A stretch of DNA of 64,000 nt, taken from NCBI GenBank assembly GCA_964586145.1, contig CAZPHH010000004.1, forward strand, positions 1 to 64,000, given 5' to 3'. Positions 25,220 to 34,243 of the stretch are shown in pieces. The first letter of the stretch is position 1. Each line of letters opens with the position of its first letter. The translations under genes and the position numbers were made by a program. Origin of the DNA: JAFGJQ01 sp964586145. Its GTDB lineage: Bacteria; Planctomycetota; Phycisphaerae; UBA1845. The notes beneath the pieces are model-generated. The model was not told the origin of the DNA and ran no database searches. It was given only the letters and a program-made list of their open reading frames with translations.

Positions 25220-28030
25220 ATGCCGAGCCTTCGTTATTGGATTGCCGGCGCCGTTCTGATCGGCCTGTTGTGGTGGCTGCATCCGCGCCCGGGGTCTGAG
25301 CACGCCCGGGACGCGGTGGAAGTCACGATCTGGTTCAACGGCGTCATCGAAGGGCGGCACATCGACGCGGTCGACGCGTTTGAGCGGGCATTTCCGCAGT
25401 ACAAGGGAATCCTGGGCTCCAGTGCCGCTCGCACGGGGCTGGAGGGCGAGGGGAATCCCCAGCGGCTGATGTGCGGGATTGCGGGCGGCGTGCCGCCGGA
25501 GGTGGTGGAATACGACCGGTTTGCCATCTGCCAGTGGGCGGCCCGCCACGCATTTCTGGATCTGCAGCCGTTCATCGAGAAGGACCAGCGCGAGATTGAG
25601 GAAACGCGCCGGCAGATTGATGAAGTCCATTCTGGCCAGGGCGATCCACAGCAAATCGAGAAGCTGAAAGCCGGCCTTGCGCATCTGGAGCAGTACGCCG
25701 TCCGGCCCGGGGACTACTACAAGGCCACCTGGGATGAGTGCCGCTACGAGGGCGGGCAGTACGGCGTGCCGAACTACATGGACGACCGCGCCCTCTACTA
25801 CAACTCCGAGCTTCTCAAGGGCGCGACGCTGGTTGACGCGGCGGGCGATCCCCTGCCGCCGACAACCTGGGAGCAATTGCTCACCAAGCGGGTCCACGTG
25901 GCGGACGCCCGTATCGAGGGCGCCCGTGTGCGCAGCGAGGCGGCGGATTTCGCGGCGGCGGGGGTTCGTCCGGGAGATACGGCCTGTCTGATCGACCGCA
26001 ACGGCAACGTGGCGCGCTGCCTGGTGGACGCGGTCGAGGACGCACGGACGCTCGCCCTGCGAAGCCCGTATTCCCGCAAGCCGCTGGTGCTGAGCCAGCG
26101 GTCGGGGCCGACGCTGAAGGTTTTCGACCAGGACGGTTACACGCTTCGTCTGAGCCGCTGGGACGACGAGGGAAGGCTGAGAGTGGTCGGTTTCGAGCCG
26201 ACCCACGGCAACGGCTGGCTCTTTCACTATGGGTGGATGAACGGCGGGGAGTTCATGAGCCCGGACGGCCGCACGTGTACGCTGGACGCTCCCCGTATCG
26301 AAGAGGCGCTTCAGTTCACGACGGACATCTACGATTCCATGGGCGGCGTGTCGGCCGTCAACGCATTCAAGAAATCGTTTCAGGCGGCGGCGCAGGACCC
26401 ATTCTTCCAGAACCAGATCGCGATGTTCATCAACGGCGACTGGTTTCTGCGTGATCTGGCCCGGTACAAGCGCGACATGGAGTTCGGGACGTGTCCGCCG
26501 CCCATGCCGCGGCGCGAGCTGGAGGCCGGCCGGCGGCCGGTGACGTGGGTCGGCGGTTTCGCGTACTGCATTCCCGCCACGTGCCCCGTGGAGAAGCAGG
26601 AGGCGGCCTGGTGGCTGGTCAAGTACCTCTCGTCGTCGACGGGCGGCTTGATCATGAATAACCATGACGCCCAGCGGGACCGGGCGCAGGGGCGTCTTTA
26701 CATGCCGCGGCTGATGGCCAATCGCGTTCTGAACCAGCGGCAACTCGAGCTGTACGTGAACATCCCGGAGATCCCGGAGCGGCTTCGCCTGGCGCTTCAG
26801 ACGTTCATCGATCTTCTGCCGGACGCCCGGTATCGCCCGGTATCGCCGGAGGGGCTGAAGCTGTGGAACGCCCAGGCGGATGCCCAGGACTACGCCTGGA
26901 ACCACCGCGGCACGGCGGCCGAGGCGCTTCGCCTGAACACCGAGAGAGTGCAGCGGGCCCTGAACCTCTTCTTCGCCCCGCCCCGGGGGCCGGAGCTGCG
27001 CTGGCTGTACCCGATGCTGCTGTACGCGGTGCTGCTGCTGGCCCTGGCGGGCGTTGCGTACCGGCGCTTTGGGAAGAAGTACCCCACACGGGGTCTGTTC
27101 CGGCGGGAGTGGTATGTGGGCCTCGGGTTTGCGTCGCCGTGGATCATCGGGTTCATCATCCTGACCGGCGGGCCGATGTTCTTCTCGCTGGTGATGAGCT
27201 TTACCCAGTACGACGTCATCAGTCCGGCCATCTTCGTGGGGCTGGACAATTACCGCGAGATGTTCACCACGGACTGGGCGCCGGTGGGCGGGGTTCGGCA
27301 GGCCCTGGGCAACACGCTGTTCATGGCCATCGGGCTGCCGCTGGGCATGGTGGTCGGGCTGGCGCTGGCCATGCTGCTGAACGCCAGTGTCCGAGCCATG
27401 AGCGTCTATCGCACCACGTTCTTCCTGCCGGCCATCATGCCCGTGGTGGCCGCCTCGGTGCTGTGGATCTGGGTCTTCAACGCCCAGAACGGCCTGATGA
27501 ACTGGATGCTGCAGCTTTCGGGCATTGAGGCGCTGATCGACTGGTGTCGGGCGAGGTTCGGGGTCGGACCGCCCACGCCGATCAGTTGGCTCACGAGCGA
27601 GGCCACGTCGAAGCCGGCCCTGATCATCATGATGTTGTGGGGGTCCGGCGCCAGCATGATCATCTGGCTGGCCGGCCTGCGCGAAATCCCCAAGCACCTG
27701 TACGAGGCGGCGGCCCTGGACGGGGCCGGTCCGGTCGGGCGGTTCCGGCACGTCACGCTGCCGATGCTGTCGCCGTACATCCTGTTCAACCTGGTGATGG
27801 GGCTGATCGGGACGTTCCAGATTTTCACCCAGGCGTACATCATGACGCCGAACGGATCGCCTGTGCGGTCAACGTACTTCTACGTGTACAAGCTCTTTGA
27901 CGAGTGTTTTTCGTACTTCCGCCTGGGCTACGGCGCCGCCATGGCCTGGGTTCTGTTCATCATTGTGATCGTGCTGACGCTCATCAACATGCGCGTCTCG
28001 AGGAAATGGGTACACTATGCGGGGGAATGA
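25220..28030 (+). CDS. Sugar ABC transporter: binding protein fused to MalF-like permease
   Basis: A 936-residue fusion. After an N-terminal membrane anchor (about 8-22), residues 36-500 are a sugar-binding protein of the maltose/multiple-sugar class ('VEVTIWFNGVIEGRHIDAVD', 'PNYMDDRALYYNSELL'), tethered outside the membrane. From about 592 a MalF-type permease follows with about seven more helices and the EAA loop at 829 (EAAALDGAGPVGRFRHVTLPML region) that contacts the ATPase. Between about 218 and 325 the binding protein carries an extra beta-rich insertion absent from ordinary members. GTG one codon upstream is an equally possible start. A MalG-like partner follows after the assembly gap; no ATPase gene is seen, so a shared MsmK-like ATPase elsewhere is implied. 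Maltodextrin is the likely substrate from context. Confidence 0.88.
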   Translation: MPSLRYWIAGAVLIGLLWWLHPRPGSEHARDAVEVTIWFNGVIEGRHIDAVDAFERAFPQYKGILGSSAARTGLEGEGNPQRLMCGIAGGVPPEVVEYDRFAICQWAARHAFLDLQPFIEKDQREIEETRRQIDEVHSGQGDPQQIEKLKAGLAHLEQYAVRPGDYYKATWDECRYEGGQYGVPNYMDDRALYYNSELLKGATLVDAAGDPLPPTTWEQLLTKRVHVADARIEGARVRSEAADFAAAGVRPGDTACLIDRNGNVARCLVDAVEDARTLALRSPYSRKPLVLSQRSGPTLKVFDQDGYTLRLSRWDDEGRLRVVGFEPTHGNGWLFHYGWMNGGEFMSPDGRTCTLDAPRIEEALQFTTDIYDSMGGVSAVNAFKKSFQAAAQDPFFQNQIAMFINGDWFLRDLARYKRDMEFGTCPPPMPRRELEAGRRPVTWVGGFAYCIPATCPVEKQEAAWWLVKYLSSSTGGLIMNNHDAQRDRAQGRLYMPRLMANRVLNQRQLELYVNIPEIPERLRLALQTFIDLLPDARYRPVSPEGLKLWNAQADAQDYAWNHRGTAAEALRLNTERVQRALNLFFAPPRGPELRWLYPMLLYAVLLLALAGVAYRRFGKKYPTRGLFRREWYVGLGFASPWIIGFIILTGGPMFFSLVMSFTQYDVISPAIFVGLDNYREMFTTDWAPVGGVRQALGNTLFMAIGLPLGMVVGLALAMLLNASVRAMSVYRTTFFLPAIMPVVAASVLWIWVFNAQNGLMNWMLQLSGIEALIDWCRARFGVGPPTPISWLTSEATSKPALIIMMLWGSGASMIIWLAGLREIPKHLYEAAALDGAGPVGRFRHVTLPMLSPYILFNLVMGLIGTFQIFTQAYIMTPNGSPVRSTYFYVYKLFDECFSYFRLGYGAAMAWVLFIIVIVLTLINMRVSRKWVHYAGE

Positions 28031-28032
28031 TT

Positions 28033-28132
28033 NNNNNNNNNNNNNNNNNNNNNNNNNNNNNNNNNNNNNNNNNNNNNNNNNNNNNNNNNNNNNNNNNNNN
28101 NNNNNNNNNNNNNNNNNNNNNNNNNNNNNNNN
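28033..28132. other. Assembly gap (100 N)
   Basis: Exactly one hundred undetermined bases, a placeholder length. True distance between the two permease genes is unknown. Confidence 0.99.
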
Positions 28133-28157
28133 CATTGGCAATTTGACATTCTGAATT

Positions 28158-29861
28158 ATGGACCGTCGCCGACCATTCTGGCAGACTCTTCTTCTGCACG
28201 CCGTGCTGATCGGCGGGTCGTTCATCTTTGCGCTGCCGTACTTCTGGCTGGTCGGGACAAGCTGGAAGCTCGACAAGGAGGTGCAGAGCGCCGAGGTGTC
28301 GATCCTGCCGCAGCGGCCGATCCCGCGAAGCGTCAGCCCCTATGTGGACGAGCGGCACTTTCCCGAGGTGGAACGACCCGAAGACGTGGGGCGGCACCGG
28401 TGGGAACACTGGATGGAAGCAGCCGTCCACGAGGAACTGGGGGCACGGGTCGACGAATGGCTTGCGGCCGCTACGGATGGCCGGGTGGAAATGCTGGACC
28501 GCGAGGTCCTTGGTCAGGAGATGGTGGAGGGGTTGTTCGAGGGTCTGCGGTTGAGCATTCCCCTGGAAGTGTGGCGAGACGACGAAGAAGGCACTTTTCG
28601 TACGAAGCTGCGCGGTGCGGTCGACACGTCGGCATTGAACAGAGCGTTTGACCCGGTGTGCCGCTACCTCTCGGTGGGAAAGGTCCTGGTGAAGGACCGG
28701 CAGTACGCCATCCACGACCTGACCGGCGACCGGCCGGTGCATGAGGTCTGGAAGGTCGAATCCGGCCCGGTCGTCCTGCACGCTCGCGAAGAGAACGAAC
28801 GGCCGGTAGCCCTGCTGCAGTACGATTTCGCCAAGGGAGACGCGTTCGAGCTTTCGGCGGTGCTGGAGCTGCCGTTCGAGTACGACGAGGATTTCAAGCG
28901 ACTCAGCCTGAGCCTGCGGCGCGACCAGACCTGGCACGACCTGCGGCTGTTCATCGAGACGGGCGGACGCCTGCTCCGTTCCGCCTCGCCGCGATACCTG
29001 GGCGAAGACACCTGGTGGGAAGTGAACGTGCAGGAGCCCAGCTCGGACGACGAGCGTCTGGTCGCTCGCGAGTACGTCCTGCTGCAGGAGGTGGATCGCG
29101 GGCCGCAGTACGACCACGGTCCGCGCACGATCAAGCTGCGCGTGCGAGTGAGCCGCAGCTCCATCCCCGAGGCGTTCTGGGCCAAGGGCACGGAGAACTA
29201 CCGCAAGGCGTTCGAGCAGGTGCCCTTCTGGCGGTATTTCAAGACGAGCGTCTTCCTGGTGATCGTGAACGTGCTGGGCACGGCCCTGAGCTGCGCGCTG
29301 GTGGCGTTTGCCTTTGCCCGGCTGACCTGGCCGGGGCGAGAGCTGAGCTTCGTGCTGGTGCTGGCCACGCTGATGATTCCGCCGCAGGTGACGATGATCC
29401 CGTCGTTCGTCGTGTACAAGTACCTGGGCTGGTACAACACGCTGGCCCCGCTGTGGGTGCCGAACTGCCTGGCCGTCAATGCGTTCGCCGTGTTCCTGCT
29501 GCGACAGGCGATGAAGGGCATTCCGCGCGACCTGGAGGACGCCGCGAAGATTGACGGATGTGGCTGGGTGCGGATCTTCTTCACGGTGGCCCTGCCCCTG
29601 ATGCGGCCGACGCTGGCGGCCGTTTCCATCTTCACGTTCATGTTCGTCTGGAACGACTTCATGACGCCGCTGATCTACGTGAACGACCAGCGGCTGTACC
29701 CGCTGGCGCTGGGGCTGTTCAGCTTCCTGGCCGGCCGCGAGAACCAGTTCACGCTGATCATGGCCGGCTCGATGATTATGACCGTCCCGGTGATCCTGAC
29801 CTTCTTCTTCGCCCAGCGGCATTTCATCCAGGGCGTGACCATGACGGGGATGAAGAACTGA
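28158..29861 (+). CDS. MalG-like sugar permease with large periplasmic insertion
   Basis: A 567-residue inner-membrane permease, twice the usual 280-300. Helix 1 is at 9-31 and ends 'YFWLVGTSWK', normal for MalG. Ordinary members then pass into a short periplasmic loop; here about 310 residues (roughly 35-345) are inserted, rich in charged residues first and then in alternating strands. The permease core resumes at 'FWRYFKTSVFLVIVNV' near 357, with five further helices, the EAA motif near 460 (EDAAKIDGCGWVRIFFTVALPLM region) and the usual C-terminus. Partner of the binding-protein/permease fusion upstream. The insertion has no family I recognise; it may dock with the insertion in the fused binding protein. 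The ATG lies 25 bases past the gap, so an upstream start is possible. Confidence 0.85.
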   Translation: MDRRRPFWQTLLLHAVLIGGSFIFALPYFWLVGTSWKLDKEVQSAEVSILPQRPIPRSVSPYVDERHFPEVERPEDVGRHRWEHWMEAAVHEELGARVDEWLAAATDGRVEMLDREVLGQEMVEGLFEGLRLSIPLEVWRDDEEGTFRTKLRGAVDTSALNRAFDPVCRYLSVGKVLVKDRQYAIHDLTGDRPVHEVWKVESGPVVLHAREENERPVALLQYDFAKGDAFELSAVLELPFEYDEDFKRLSLSLRRDQTWHDLRLFIETGGRLLRSASPRYLGEDTWWEVNVQEPSSDDERLVAREYVLLQEVDRGPQYDHGPRTIKLRVRVSRSSIPEAFWAKGTENYRKAFEQVPFWRYFKTSVFLVIVNVLGTALSCALVAFAFARLTWPGRELSFVLVLATLMIPPQVTMIPSFVVYKYLGWYNTLAPLWVPNCLAVNAFAVFLLRQAMKGIPRDLEDAAKIDGCGWVRIFFTVALPLMRPTLAAVSIFTFMFVWNDFMTPLIYVNDQRLYPLALGLFSFLAGRENQFTLIMAGSMIMTVPVILTFFFAQRHFIQGVTMTGMKN

Positions 29862-30049
29862 GCTTCGTTTGCCCTTTGGCCCGTTCGCCTGTACTGTTCT
29901 CCCGCGACTTCGGCCTCCGACAGCAGGAGCCGCCGTGCGGACCGATCCGGCTTGGCGCGAGGGGCACGGGGCTTGGCCGAATCGCGGAAGCCGGCGCGAG
30001 ACCTGCGTTGACGAGGGGGCGAGATTCGCGCCGGAATCGAACCACGACT

Positions 30050-31399
30050 ATGGATGTCTTGCCGCCGCAGGAGATTTCGCGGACCACGCGTTGGACCGAC
30101 ATCCCGTTTGCGCCTCGGCGGTGTCCGTTCTTCTACGGCTGGGCCATCGTCGCCACCAGCACGCTGGGCGTCATTGCCAGCATCCCCGGCCAGACCATGG
30201 GCGTGGGCGTCTTCACGGATGATCTCATCGCGGCGCTGGGGCTGTCCCGCGTTCAGCTCAGCACGGCCTACATGATCGGTACCATCGGCAGCAGCCTCCT
30301 CATCCCGTTCGCCGGGCGCGTGCAGGACCGCGTGGGGCTGCGCGCCATGATTGTGCTGTCTTCGCTGGGGCTGGGAATGAGCATGGTCATGCTTTCGCGG
30401 TCTGACGAGCTTGTCAGCCTGGGAGGCGAGTCGTTTATCGTGTCCTTCGGCGTGATTCTCGTCTGCTTTCTGTTGATGCGGTTCTTCGGCCAAGGGTGCC
30501 TGACCCTGGCGTCTCGCGTGGCCATTGGCAAGTGGTTCAACCACCGGCGTGGGTTGGCCGCCGGCATATCCGGCGTGTTTGTGTCCTTTGGATTCAACGC
30601 GTCGCCGCTGCTCCTCAACCACCTGGTGCAGTCGTTGGGCTGGCGCGGGGCCGCGCTGACATTGGCCGTGGCTGTGGGCGGCGGAATGAGCCTCATCGGC
30701 CTGCTGTTTCATCGCGACAACCCCGAGGCCTGCGGGCTGGTCATGGACGGTATCCACGACGAGCAGTGGCAGCGGCGAATGGCCTCGCGAGTCCCCGAAA
30801 CGCGTCGCGAGTTCACGCCGGGCGAGGCCGTCCGCACGCTGCCCTTCTGGGCGTTCAACCTGGGCCTGGCCTCACAGACGCTGATCGTGACGGCCGTGGT
30901 TTTCCACGTCGTTTCGATCGGCGAAGAGACGGGGCTGGACCGCACCCAAGCGTATTCCGTGTTTCTGCCGATGTCTGTCTTCGGCGTGGCCTCGAACTTT
31001 CTCGGCGGCTGGCTCAGCGACCGGGTCCGGCTCAAGTGGCTGCTCGGGGCCATGCTGTTCACGCAGGCGATGGGGACGTTCGGGCTTTCGGGCTTCGGTC
31101 ACCTTTGGGGCAGGGCGCTGCTGATCGCCGGCTACGGGGTCGGGGGCGGCCTGTTCGCCACGCTGGCCACCGTGTCCTGGCCCCGTTTCTTCGGACGCAA
31201 ACACCTGGGCGCGATCAGCGGCGCCAATATGTCCATCATGGTGTTTGCCAGTGCCATCGGACCGGTCCTGTTCAGCGCCGGCCAGGCTCGCAGTGGCGGC
31301 TACCACACCGTCATCCTGGCCAGTCTGCTCATGCCGGCCGCCCTCCTTCTCGTGTCGCTCCGAGCCGAGAACCCGCAGGAACGCGCTCGGCCTTCATGA
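30050..31399 (+). CDS. Major facilitator superfamily transporter
   Basis: A 449-residue carrier with about twelve transmembrane helices in two bundles. 'FAGRVQDRVGLRAM' between helices 2 and 3 is the MFS A-motif-like loop, repeated in the second half as 'LGGWLSDRVRLKWLL'. The N-terminal 'FFYGWAIVATSTLG' is typical of the monocarboxylate/oxalate-formate-like group of MFS proteins, which suggests an organic anion rather than a sugar, but substrate is not readable. No Shine-Dalgarno precedes the ATG; the space of 188 bases to the permease gene shows no terminator. Its end overlaps the convergent cyclase gene by six bases. Confidence 0.85.
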   Translation: MDVLPPQEISRTTRWTDIPFAPRRCPFFYGWAIVATSTLGVIASIPGQTMGVGVFTDDLIAALGLSRVQLSTAYMIGTIGSSLLIPFAGRVQDRVGLRAMIVLSSLGLGMSMVMLSRSDELVSLGGESFIVSFGVILVCFLLMRFFGQGCLTLASRVAIGKWFNHRRGLAAGISGVFVSFGFNASPLLLNHLVQSLGWRGAALTLAVAVGGGMSLIGLLFHRDNPEACGLVMDGIHDEQWQRRMASRVPETRREFTPGEAVRTLPFWAFNLGLASQTLIVTAVVFHVVSIGEETGLDRTQAYSVFLPMSVFGVASNFLGGWLSDRVRLKWLLGAMLFTQAMGTFGLSGFGHLWGRALLIAGYGVGGGLFATLATVSWPRFFGRKHLGAISGANMSIMVFASAIGPVLFSAGQARSGGYHTVILASLLMPAALLLVSLRAENPQERARPS

Positions 31400-32029
31400 C
31401 TGTGAGCGAAGGATCACACGGGCGGGGGCACCGTCGCTGGCCGCGAGTTTCAGCGGCAGGGCGATTAGCTCGTAGTGGCCGGGGGCGACCTGGGAGAGGT
31501 CCAGGTTCTCCAGCACCACCACGCCCGCCCCGAGCAGAACGCGGTGGGCGGGCAGGTCGTCCGAGTCGTACGGGTCCATGGAGAAGCTGTCGATGCCGAC
31601 CAGGCGAACGCCGCGATCCACGAGACGCTGGGCGGCCTCCACGGAAAGGGCGGCAAAGGCGGGGTCGAAGTGGCCCGTCTGCCATGCCCGGTACGCCCCG
31701 GTCCGCCAGAGCACGCGCTGCACGTCGCCGGCGGGAAGCCCATCGACGTCGGCGGCCGAGACGCCGTGACCGGCTTCCACGTCTACCACCCAGGCCGGGC
31801 CGCAGAGTACGTGCAGCGGCAGGGCCTCCACGCCATTTCCATCCGGGATGAGGTGCCGGGGTGCATCGACGTGCGTCCCGGTGTGCGCCGACAGCGATAC
31901 GGCCGTGGTCGTCGTGCGGTCACCGTCCGCCTGTGATCGGAGGTGCGTAAACGCCGGCGGCGGGTCGCCCGGCCACATCAGCATCGTCGACCCAATGGTG
32001 TGCGTGCAATCAATCCAATCGGACGACAT
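31394..32029 (-). CDS. Cyclase/kynurenine formamidase-like metal hydrolase
   Basis: A 211-residue member of the cyclase family (PF04199), metal-dependent amidohydrolases that include bacterial kynurenine formamidase and polyketide cyclases. The metal-binding signature HxGTHxDxPxH is present at residues 49-59 (HTGTHVDAPRH); 'DGNGVEALPLHVLCGPAWVVDV', 'RVLWRTG' and 'GIDSFSMDP' are family elements. It lacks a signal peptide. No tryptophan-degradation gene is adjacent, so its true substrate is open. It converges on the MFS gene with a six-base overlap. Confidence 0.85.
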   Translation of the reverse strand: MSSDWIDCTHTIGSTMLMWPGDPPPAFTHLRSQADGDRTTTTAVSLSAHTGTHVDAPRHLIPDGNGVEALPLHVLCGPAWVVDVEAGHGVSAADVDGLPAGDVQRVLWRTGAYRAWQTGHFDPAFAALSVEAAQRLVDRGVRLVGIDSFSMDPYDSDDLPAHRVLLGAGVVVLENLDLSQVAPGHYELIALPLKLAASDGAPARVILRSQS

Positions 32030-32069
32030 GGCTCAGACCCTTCTGGAGCATTCCTGCCTCGCGGGACGT

Positions 32070-32711
32070 TCAGGGGGTCCCGGTGGACGGCCGGCCTTCC
32101 ACCGCATCGCTCGCAGGCGAGGGATCCACCTCGGTGTCGGGCAAGTTGGTGGCCAGTCGTGGGGACCCCTCAGACCTGGGCAGCAGGTCGCGAATATCGG
32201 CCGCGTGCCGGTCTTCGAAACGCATGAGCAGGATGCGGGAGCGTTTCGCCCGGAACCTTCCGGCCAGCCGGGTGCCGTCGCGACAGGCGAGATCGAACGT
32301 ACCCTCTCGCCACTCGGCCCCGCCGCTCCGGCTCCCGGTAACCGTGACGGTGCCGTCGACCAGGTGGGTTCGACCCGCCCTTCGCCCCGCGTTCTGGTAG
32401 AACAGCCCGGTCACCGTCGGGCTGCCCTGCTCCGGGGCCTTGGCGGAATAGGTCCCGTTTGCCTGGGGGAGCCGAAGGTAGAGCTCAAACACGCGTCGTC
32501 CGCCGTGTGCGCCCGGCAGCGGCCAGCCCAGCAGCAGGCGATCGACGTTCTCGGCCGGATCGAACGTCGCCCAGTCGCTGGCTACGTGCAGTTCGCGGTC
32601 CGGCCGGGCGGGTTCCGGCTGCAGCAGCACGATCTCCGTGCGCGGCTCGCAGCCGGCAACAAGCACTCCGCTGATCAGAAAGAGGCCCCAGGTTGTTCTG
32701 CGAACCCGCAT
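32070..32711 (-). CDS. Small lipoprotein of unknown function
   Basis: A lipoprotein of 213 residues: basic N-terminus, hydrophobic helix and lipobox LVAGC (Cys about residue 21). The mature part is mostly beta, with a central 'GTVTVTGSRSGGAEWREGTFDLACRDGTRLAGRF' stretch typical of small planctomycete lipoproteins that I cannot name. An ATG three codons upstream (32720) is an alternative; the inner one is nine bases from a GGGTGG element. It is 40 bases upstream of the cyclase-family gene on the same strand and may be co-transcribed. Confidence 0.7.
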   Translation of the reverse strand: MRVRRTTWGLFLISGVLVAGCEPRTEIVLLQPEPARPDRELHVASDWATFDPAENVDRLLLGWPLPGAHGGRRVFELYLRLPQANGTYSAKAPEQGSPTVTGLFYQNAGRRAGRTHLVDGTVTVTGSRSGGAEWREGTFDLACRDGTRLAGRFRAKRSRILLMRFEDRHAADIRDLLPRSEGSPRLATNLPDTEVDPSPASDAVEGRPSTGTP

Positions 32712-32924
32712 GATTGGCATCCACCCCGCGTGCTCCGCGCCAAGGCAGGAAGCACAGGTTCCATTATACGCCTGCCGCCACGCCCGGCCAGCATTGGGAC
32801 ATGGGGCCGGACGTGCCGGCTGACCACCGCTTCTCCTGGCGGGGCAGCGGGCGTGCCCCGGCCCGTGTGGGGGTCGGCCGGCTGATCCGATGCAGAGGCC
32901 CCAGTCGACCTGCGGTTGGGGGGC

Positions 32925-32953
32925 TTTACAAACCCGGGAGAATCGGGGAGAAT
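32925..32953 (+). promoter_or_regulatory. Promoter of tRNA-Arg
   Basis: TTTACA at 32925-32930, a 17-base spacer and GAGAAT at 32948-32953. The start would be near 32960, about 18 bases upstream of the mature tRNA. Confidence 0.6.
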
Positions 32954-32977
32954 TCCGGCTACGTCGGAGACGAGTCA

Positions 32978-33051
<74 letters not shown>

Positions 33052-33064
33052 ATGAGTGAAGCAG

Positions 33065-33103
33065 GCCCCGCGTGATGCGTTGCACGTGCGGGGCTTTGTT
33101 CTT
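33065..33103 (+). terminator. Intrinsic terminator after tRNA-Arg
   Basis: A 7-bp stem GCCCCGC/GCGGGGC (33065-33071 with 33088-33094), with a further GTG/CAC pairing inside, is followed by TTTGTTCTT. It lies 14 bases past the tRNA. Confidence 0.8.
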
Positions 33104-33111
33104 CTCGGGGT

Positions 33112-34125
33112 TCAGGCGAGGGTGCTCATCCGCTTGCCTGCAAAGGCCGCGGCGGCGTAGGACCGTGCGGCGACGGCCGTTCCGATGGGGGTGGACGCCC
33201 GCGGGACGAAGGCGGGAGACGCGGGTTCGCGGTCTGCATGTCGGGCGCCGGCCTGCAGCCACACGGGCTTCGCCTCTTCGCCGGCAAGAATCGTGGCGAA
33301 GGACGGAGCGGCCGAGGTCGTTGCCGATGCGGCGGCAGCTTGGGCGCCTTGGCCGGACGCCTCCTCGGTTGCGGTGTTCGCCTTGTCGTCCAACGGATTG
33401 CCGGCGGGGCGAGTTGAGCCGCTCTCTGCCCCTTCGGCCTGCCGGGCCTGGAGGTCCATCCGGGCCTTCATTTCCTTCTGCTGGGCCTCGGCGGCGATTC
33501 GGCGATCGGCTGCAGACGGCTCGGACGGGGCCAGGGCGGCTCGGCGGACCACCTGCATCTTGCGGATGGTGGCGGCCGGGTCGTCGGGGACTTCGGAGGT
33601 GTCGATCCCCACTTCCCCGCCCGTGGCGTATTGTTTGCCGTCGGGTCCCGTCTCGTATTCATACTGCGCGCCGCCCTGGACATACTGCCCGCCGGCCGCG
33701 ATGTGCGCCTGTTCGTGCCGACGGACCTCGGCGTCGCGTTCCTTGAGCTTGCGGACCTTCTCCTGGTCCTCTTCGCTGAGCGAGTCCTCGTTGACCGCCG
33801 CGGTGTCGTTCGGCTTGCTCGGGTCTTCCGCCTTCCTGGCAACCCGTGATGGGTTGACTTCCTGTTTTGCGTCGGGATGAAGCGCATCAGTCAGGGGGCG
33901 GGCGGAATCGGTTTCGTGAGACAGGTCCACCCAGTCCTGCGGCTGCGGATAGGCGACCTCCTCGATGGGTTGAAGTCCGCCGGCGCCTTGGGCAAAGGCC
34001 GGTCCCTGCGCGGGATAGGCGCGACGAACCGCCCCCGGTCCGAAGGCTGCGGCGATCAGGCTCGAGCTGGATACGCCCTCAATCATTCGTTCGTCAGACC
34101 CGATAACGTACACCGGCGCGTACAC
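33112..34125 (-). CDS. SprA-related putative metalloprotease
   Basis: A 337-residue protein of the SprA-related group (PF12118; also called the CJM1_0395 putative metalloprotease family). The conserved block at about 128-180 holds 'LKERDAEVRRHEQAHIAAGG', with the zinc-site-like HEQAH at 137-141, followed by 'GAQYEYETGPDGKQYATGGEVGID'. Flanks are low-complexity: a Pro/Gln-rich N-terminus, an acidic linker and an Ala/Ser/Thr-rich C-terminus, suggesting an unfolded or surface-exposed protein; there is no signal peptide. The first codon is GTG; ATG at 34086 is an alternative 13 residues shorter, and neither has a clear ribosome site. Relatives' substrates are unknown. Confidence 0.78.
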   Translation of the reverse strand: MYAPVYVIGSDERMIEGVSSSSLIAAAFGPGAVRRAYPAQGPAFAQGAGGLQPIEEVAYPQPQDWVDLSHETDSARPLTDALHPDAKQEVNPSRVARKAEDPSKPNDTAAVNEDSLSEEDQEKVRKLKERDAEVRRHEQAHIAAGGQYVQGGAQYEYETGPDGKQYATGGEVGIDTSEVPDDPAATIRKMQVVRRAALAPSEPSAADRRIAAEAQQKEMKARMDLQARQAEGAESGSTRPAGNPLDDKANTATEEASGQGAQAAAASATTSAAPSFATILAGEEAKPVWLQAGARHADREPASPAFVPRASTPIGTAVAARSYAAAAFAGKRMSTLA

Positions 34126-34178
34126 ATGGCCGGCTCATCCATCATCGAATAGAAATGGACGCGAAAGAAGCGGATTCT

Positions 34179-34207
34179 TTGCCGAAACAGTCGTCCGGCC
34201 CGATAAT
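34179..34207 (+). promoter_or_regulatory. Promoter of the lysine dehydrogenase-like gene
   Basis: TTGCCG at 34179-34184, 17-base spacer, GATAAT at 34202-34207. Start near 34214; leader about 30 bases, containing GGGAG five bases before the ATG. Confidence 0.65.
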
Positions 34208-34243
34208 ACCGCCGGCACACACCGCAGCGTGAAGGGAGTTCGC

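Noticed and set aside
25127..27751. Long minus-strand open frame opposite the binding protein-permease fusion
   Set aside because: Pro/Arg/Gln-rich shadow of a GC-rich gene; the plus-strand product has all transporter motifs.
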